The notes under the pieces were generated by a model. That model did no database searches. It worked only from the letters and a program-made list of their open reading frames with translations, and had not been told where the DNA came from. This document shows, piece by piece, positions 5,360 through 9,004 of a DNA stretch of 9,004 nt (position 1 is the first letter of the stretch; each line of letters begins with the position of its first letter). A program made the translations under genes and the position numbers. Origin of the DNA: Armatimonadota bacterium (GTDB lineage Bacteria > Sysuimicrobiota > Sysuimicrobiia > Sysuimicrobiales > Kaftiobacteriaceae); the NCBI GenBank assembly GCA_020028535.1, contig JAIBHM010000068.1, positions 1 through 9,004 on the forward strand, given 5' to 3'.

Positions 5360-6369
5360 GACTCGTCTGCCGGCGGCGTGAGTTCGATCGCCGTCCCCCG
5401 CTGCGACGATTCGATCGCTGCCGTCGCAATCTGCACGGCGGCGAGCGCGTCCACTGCGGTGACCGGGGGGTCATCCCCACCGGTCAGCGCATGTGTGAAC
5501 GTGCGCAGCTGGATCGCATAGGGGCTCTCGAGCAGCGGGCTGCGGGGGAGCGGGACCTCAACACGCTCTCCTCCATTTTGGCGGTGAAGATACGTCACGA
5601 TGGCTGCCGCGGACGGACTGTCGAAGACGATGAGCCCCTCCGTCCCGGCGATCTCAAAGCGCGTGCGGAACGTCGGCGGCGGGAATGCCCATGAGCCTTC
5701 GACGTGCGAGATAGCCCCGTCTCGGTGCGTCAGAATGGCCAGCGCGTGATCCAGCCCACCCTGGGGAGCAGCGTCGCGGGTCGAGCGCGCAAACACCCGG
5801 ACGACGTCACCAGCCACCCAGCGAGCAAAATCAAAGTCGTGGACCATCAAGTCTAGCATCATCCCGCCGGACCGCGCCGGATCGATGAACCAGTTGTCGG
5901 CTTTGCGGGGCTGGAAGGCGCATCGGGACAATCGCAGCACAGCAGGCCGCCCGACCTCACCGCGCGCGACGAGATCCCGGGCAGCGCGGTATTCGGGAAA
6001 GAACCGCAGCACATGACCCACCAACAATCGCACACCATGCGTTCGGCATGCCCGGATCATCCGCCGACCTTCCTCAACGGTGAGGGCGAGAGGCTTTTCG
6101 CAAATGACGTGTTTGCCGGCCACCGCGGCACGGAGGGTGAAATCGGCATGGAGGTGGGTCGGCGTGCAGATGTCGACGACGTCGGCATCGGGCAGAACTT
6201 CTTCCAGCCTGGTGACCAGGCGGGCCTGGTGCTTTGCGGCCATCGCCCCGGCCTCCTGGTCCCAGTCTCGCGCCACGAAGGCCACGACCTGTACCGGCGT
6301 CTGGCGCCAGGCCTCGGCGTGCACTCCCGCCATGAATCCGGTGCCGACGATGGCGACGCGAATCGCCAC
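5356..6369 (-). CDS. Gfo/Idh/MocA-family oxidoreductase, classical motif
   Basis: A 337-residue protein with the classical N-terminus MAIRVAIVGTGFMAGVHAEA (GxG at 9-11, His17). It has DVVDICTPTHLHADFTLRAA, the conserved Glu91-Lys92-Pro93 in VICEKPLAL, and in the C-terminal domain SGGMMLDLMVHDFDFARW with Asp173 and His177. These are the signatures of an active NAD(P)-dependent sugar or inositol dehydrogenase; EKP lysine and His are the expected catalytic residues. It differs clearly from the neighbouring dehydrogenase, so the pair is not a recent duplication. The GTG start at 6369 directly follows the TAG of the permease gene with no spacer, so ribosomes ending the permease probably re-initiate here. 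No earlier start is compatible with the conserved N-terminus. Its likely role is to oxidise or reduce the carbohydrate brought in by the upstream transporter; the second dehydrogenase may do the paired step. Confidence 0.95.
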   Translation of the reverse strand: MAIRVAIVGTGFMAGVHAEAWRQTPVQVVAFVARDWDQEAGAMAAKHQARLVTRLEEVLPDADVVDICTPTHLHADFTLRAAVAGKHVICEKPLALTVEEGRRMIRACRTHGVRLLVGHVLRFFPEYRAARDLVARGEVGRPAVLRLSRCAFQPRKADNWFIDPARSGGMMLDLMVHDFDFARWVAGDVVRVFARSTRDAAPQGGLDHALAILTHRDGAISHVEGSWAFPPPTFRTRFEIAGTEGLIVFDSPSAAAIVTYLHRQNGGERVEVPLPRSPLLESPYAIQLRTFTHALTGGDDPPVTAVDALAAVQIATAAIESSQRGTAIELTPPADES

Positions 6370-7245
6370 CTACTTCAGCGCTCCCGCGGTGAGCCCGCGG
6401 ATCAACTGGCGGGACAGGACGACGTAGAGCGCGAGTACGGGGAGCATCGCAAGGGTGAGCGCGGCCAGCAGCGCGTTCCAATCGCTGATGAACTGACCTA
6501 CGAACATCTGCGCTCCCAGTGTGACGGTTTTTGTGGCTTCGCCCGGCGCCAGGATCAGCGGGAACCAGAGGTCGTTCCAGATGGGTATCATCGTGAGCAC
6601 CGCGACGCTGGCCACTGCCGGTCTGACCAAAGGAAGGACCAGGCCGAAGATCCGGTACTCGCTCATGCCATCGATGCGGGCCGCATCCAGCAGGTCGCGC
6701 GGAACCTGGCGCATGAACAGCTGCAAAATGAAGACCGCCAGGGGCAGCCCCTGGGCTGTGTAGACCAGGACCAGCGACCACAACGTGTTCGCCAGGCCCA
6801 GGGCGGAGGACAAGTTCAGGATGCTCACGGTCCCGAGCCGGATCGGGATCATGATGCCGACGGCCATGTACAATGCCAGCCACGTGTTCCCCCGGAAACG
6901 ATACTGCGAGAGCGCAAACGCAACAGCGGCGCCCAACAGCACGATCAAGACGATCGCCAGGCCCGTGACGGCGACGCTGTTGGAGAAGTACTGTTCGAAG
7001 TGACCGCGCGTGAACACCGTCTCGTAGCCTACCAAATCGAATGTCCCGGGTCGCGGCGGAGTGTAGGCTTCGCCGAAGATGGCGGCCCGGGATTTGAACG
7101 AGTTCATCACGATCAGCACGACGGGAAAGATCGCCACCAGGACATAGGCGGCCAGGACCAGGTGGGCGCCGGGCGGTCCCCACCCCTCTTTCGTCATCGC
7201 GGCCGGCGCCCTGAGGGGTTCTCTCCAGACATCCGCGCGTGCCAT
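6370..7245 (-). CDS. Carbohydrate ABC transporter permease, MalG/UgpE type
   Basis: A 291-residue inner-membrane permease with six predicted helices: about 27-50, 88-113, 120-141, 155-178, 205-232 and 262-280. The cytoplasmic EAA loop that docks the ATPase is DAARIDGMSEYRIFGLVLPLVRP (187-209), with Asp for the usual first Glu. The FKSRAAIF segment after helix 1 and the short tail after helix 6 are typical of the CUT1 MalG side. The frame remains open far upstream (to 7971), but that part overlaps permease 1 in another frame. ATG 7245 is chosen because AGGGA lies 6 nt upstream, it follows the permease 1 stop by 8 bp, and it gives the family length; an internal ATG 16 codons later is also possible. 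With permease 1 it forms the heterodimeric channel. No ATP-binding gene is next to it. Confidence 0.94.
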   Translation of the reverse strand: MARADVWREPLRAPAAMTKEGWGPPGAHLVLAAYVLVAIFPVVLIVMNSFKSRAAIFGEAYTPPRPGTFDLVGYETVFTRGHFEQYFSNSVAVTGLAIVLIVLLGAAVAFALSQYRFRGNTWLALYMAVGIMIPIRLGTVSILNLSSALGLANTLWSLVLVYTAQGLPLAVFILQLFMRQVPRDLLDAARIDGMSEYRIFGLVLPLVRPAVASVAVLTMIPIWNDLWFPLILAPGEATKTVTLGAQMFVGQFISDWNALLAALTLAMLPVLALYVVLSRQLIRGLTAGALK

Positions 7246-7253
7246 CGCGATCC

Positions 7254-8171
7254 CTACAGCTCGTAGACCTGAACCCGCCGTTGCCAGACGAACACGTACA
7301 GGAGCACGCCGGCCATGATGAGCGCAAACATCGCCCCCGAGATCGTCGCGCCCATCGTCGGATTGCCGAGTTGAAGCTGAAATCCAAAAAACGTGCGATA
7401 GAACAACGTGCCGAGGATGTCGGTCGAGAAGTTGGGACCGGCGAGCGCGCCCTGCACCGTATAGATGAGGTCGAACGCATTGAAATTCCCCACGTACGTG
7501 AGGATAGCCACGACCCCGACCGTCGGCAGGATCAGCGGGAACACGATCCGCCAGAACGTCATCCAGCCGCTGGCCCCATCCACGCGCGCCGCTTCGATGA
7601 ACTCGTCGGGGATCGCGAGGAGGGCCGCGTGAAACAGCAGCATCGGTACACCGACGAACTGCCAGACGGAGATCAACGACAGGGCGACCAATGCCGGGCC
7701 TTCCATGCCCAGCCACGGCCGGAAGTAGCCGCCCAGGCCGGCCATACGCATCATGGCTTCGCCGACCCCCCATAACGGGCTCAGGATGAGCTGCCAGATG
7801 AATCCGACGATCACAAACGACAGCACCGTCGGCATGAACAACAGGGTGCGATACACGGTACGGCCGCGGAGCCGGCGGCTGCTCAGCGCCACCGCCAGGA
7901 CTAGGCCGATCGGATTCTGCACCAGCATGTGAACAGCAAAAAACACCAGGTTGTGGCGGACCGCACCCCAAAAACGTGGCGCGTACAGGGGATCGGTGAG
8001 CAGGCGCACGTAGTTGCCCAGTCCGGCAAACACCGATCCCCCGCCCTGCGGAGCGTAGAGACTGAGCCGCAGTGAGTCGAACAGCGGGAACACCATGAAC
8101 ACCGTGTAGATCGCGACAGCAGGAGCGATGAAGACGAGGATGTGCGCGGGGAAGGGCCGACGGGTTCCCAT
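7254..8171 (-). CDS. Carbohydrate ABC transporter permease, MalF/UgpA type
   Basis: A 305-residue permease starting MGTRRPFPAHILVFIAPAVA, with a first helix at about 9-31 and the FPLFDSLRLSLY segment typical of UgpA-like subunits. Further helices follow at about 72-98, 109-130, 160-185, 211-233 and 275-296. The EAA loop EAARVDGASGWMTFWRIVFPLILP (193-216) is fully conserved and should contact the ATPase. An in-frame GTG at 8219 would add 16 residues, but those codons lie inside the 12-bp inverted repeat, and the resulting Gly/Thr-rich extension is not typical of the family. ATG 8171 is therefore preferred, although no clear Shine-Dalgarno precedes it. It lies 59 bp downstream of the binding-protein gene and 8 bp upstream of permease 2, in the usual order binding protein, MalF-like, MalG-like. 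Confidence 0.94.
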   Translation of the reverse strand: MGTRRPFPAHILVFIAPAVAIYTVFMVFPLFDSLRLSLYAPQGGGSVFAGLGNYVRLLTDPLYAPRFWGAVRHNLVFFAVHMLVQNPIGLVLAVALSSRRLRGRTVYRTLLFMPTVLSFVIVGFIWQLILSPLWGVGEAMMRMAGLGGYFRPWLGMEGPALVALSLISVWQFVGVPMLLFHAALLAIPDEFIEAARVDGASGWMTFWRIVFPLILPTVGVVAILTYVGNFNAFDLIYTVQGALAGPNFSTDILGTLFYRTFFGFQLQLGNPTMGATISGAMFALIMAGVLLYVFVWQRRVQVYEL

Positions 8172-8179
8172 CCGGTGCG

Positions 8180-8217
8180 GGAGGCTACCGGTAGCACCGC
8201 GGCCGCCGGTAGCCTCC
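8180..8217 (-). promoter_or_regulatory. Perfect 12-bp inverted repeat between binding-protein and permease genes
   Basis: The arms GGAGGCTACCGG (8180-8191) and CCGGTAGCCTCC (8206-8217) are exact complements separated by 14 bases. The left part also holds a 12-base palindrome, GCTACCGGTAGC (8184-8195), allowing an alternative fold. There is no U-run, so it is not a classical intrinsic terminator. Stem-loops at this position in sugar ABC operons (malE-malF type) protect the abundant binding-protein mRNA and lower permease expression; the same role is inferred here. Confidence 0.75.
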
Positions 8218-8230
8218 ACAGTTCAGTGGG

Positions 8231-9004
8231 TCACTGCTTCGGCTTATACCATTTGTCCAGGCCGGTCTGGACCTGTCTCGCCGCCTGCGCCGGCGGGAGC
8301 GCACCCTTCATCACTTCGGCGCTGACGCGCCAGAGCTCGTTCTCCAGGTTCGGCTCGCCGCGCGAGAGCAACTGGTAGGAGTTCCGGATCGTCGTCTTGC
8401 ACTTGTCCCGCCAGTTGATAAACGTCTGCGCGAGCGGATCCTGCAACGTGATCTTGTGGTTCGACAGCGTGAAGAAGCCCGGCAGCCCGTTGCTATACAG
8501 TTCGGCGAATTCCGGGCCGGTCACCCATTCCAGGAACGTCCGCGCTTCCTGTGGGTGCGTGGTCTTGGCATTCATCCCGATCGCGATGTCGACGTGGTCG
8601 CTGATGTAGCAGTCCGTCGCGCCGGCGGGCAGCGGTGGTGTAAAGGCACCCATCTCGAACTGCGCCTGCCGCCGGAAGAGCGCGATCTCCCAGGAGCCGG
8701 CCGGGTAGATCGCCGCCTTGCCCAGGGTGAAGAGGTTCTGCGAGTCAGGATACTTCTGCGCCTGGAACCCGCTGGGCAGATAGGGTTGCCACCTCGCCAG
8801 TTGCTGCCAGACCGAAACATACTGCGGGTCGGTGAACTTCTGCTCGCCTCGAATGAGCGCGAGACGTCCCTCTTCCCCCTTCCAGTAGTTGGGCCCGATG
8901 TTCTGGAAGCCCATGGTCGCCGCTTCCCACTGGTCGGCGGTCCCTATGGCCAAAGGTGCGACGCTTCCGCTCTGCTTGATCTTGTCCAGAGCCGCGAGGA
9001 ACTC
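8231..9004 (-). CDS. ABC transporter extracellular sugar-binding protein, C-terminal part
   Basis: The visible 257 residues are the C-terminal portion of a family 1 (UgpB/MalE-like) solute-binding protein. The frame is open to the right edge, so the N-terminus with signal peptide is missing. Recognisable family blocks are FLAALDKIKQSGSVAPLAIG at the beginning, FTLGKAAIYPAGSWEIALFR (about 92-111), DHVDIAIGMNAKTTHPQEAR, and FLEWVTGPEFAELYSNGLPG. The end LDKWYKPKQ closes the mature protein. The protein captures a carbohydrate or polyol outside the membrane and hands it to the two permeases encoded next. Aromatic residues that stack on sugars are plentiful (Trp and Tyr in NYWKGEEG, GSW and VWQQ), but which ligand is bound cannot be told. 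A TTG at 8953 is only an internal codon, not the start. It is followed by the 12-bp inverted repeat. Confidence 0.94.
   Translation of the reverse strand, partial: EFLAALDKIKQSGSVAPLAIGTADQWEAATMGFQNIGPNYWKGEEGRLALIRGEQKFTDPQYVSVWQQLARWQPYLPSGFQAQKYPDSQNLFTLGKAAIYPAGSWEIALFRRQAQFEMGAFTPPLPAGATDCYISDHVDIAIGMNAKTTHPQEARTFLEWVTGPEFAELYSNGLPGFFTLSNHKITLQDPLAQTFINWRDKCKTTIRNSYQLLSRGEPNLENELWRVSAEVMKGALPPAQAARQVQTGLDKWYKPKQ

Noticed and set aside
4529..5521. Open frame of about 330 codons on the plus strand
   Set aside because: It is antisense to the two Gfo/Idh genes and shows no recognisable domain.
6013..7266. Open frame of about 417 codons on the plus strand
   Set aside because: It is antisense to a dehydrogenase and a permease with full family motifs; its product is rich in Asp/Arg/Gln/His in the manner of antisense shadows.
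7246..7971. Upstream continuation of the permease 2 frame, giving a 533-residue protein
   Set aside because: This part runs out of frame through permease 1, has no membrane-helix pattern, and a well-placed Shine-Dalgarno supports ATG 7245.
1..9004. CRISPR arrays, tRNA or rRNA genes, insertion sequences, phage or toxin-antitoxin genes
   Set aside because: No regularly spaced repeats, tRNA-like cloverleaf, rRNA segment, transposase motif or toxin family was recognised on either strand.

Overview
The window is a GC-rich, gene-dense bacterial fragment with many GTG starts, overlapping stop/start junctions and very short gaps. A deazaflavin (F420)-dependent reductase family protein, a DinB/YfiT relic next to msrA, and an UgpB/MalF/MalG-type sugar importer suggest a Terrabacteria-type lineage (Chloroflexota, Armatimonadota-like or Actinomycetota). 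That is inference from gene content; no ribosomal or other phylogenetic marker is present.

Region 1 (1-440, minus strand): the first 23 codons of msrA (methionine sulfoxide reductase A), preceded by a broken DinB/YfiT-family gene. The relic keeps its ribosome binding site and both histidine motifs, but has lost internal blocks and changed frame.

Region 2 (548-2760, plus strand): a compact three-gene operon made of a 114-residue two-helix membrane protein, an OmpR-type response regulator and a histidine kinase. The kinase has a loop of only about 24 residues outside the membrane, built from a five-residue Pro/Gly/aromatic repeat. The small protein also exposes a Tyr/Gly/Pro-rich loop, so it may be a sensory partner. 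This is the most interesting candidate system in the window.

Region 3 (2883-4336, minus strand): a VOC/glyoxalase-like protein, an F420-dependent reductase-like protein, and a four-helix membrane protein with histidines inside or next to its helices.

Region 4 (4358-9004, minus strand): a carbohydrate-uptake operon read in the order substrate-binding protein (N-terminus outside the window), permease 1, permease 2, and two different Gfo/Idh/MocA dehydrogenases. A perfect 12-bp inverted repeat lies between the binding protein and the first permease, where a processing or differential-expression hairpin would be expected. No ATP-binding subunit is visible. Transported sugars are probably oxidised and/or reduced by the two NAD(P)-dependent enzymes, but the substrate cannot be read from the sequence. 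All of positions 2883-9004 is coded on the minus strand with short gaps, so genes of region 3 may be co-transcribed with region 4.
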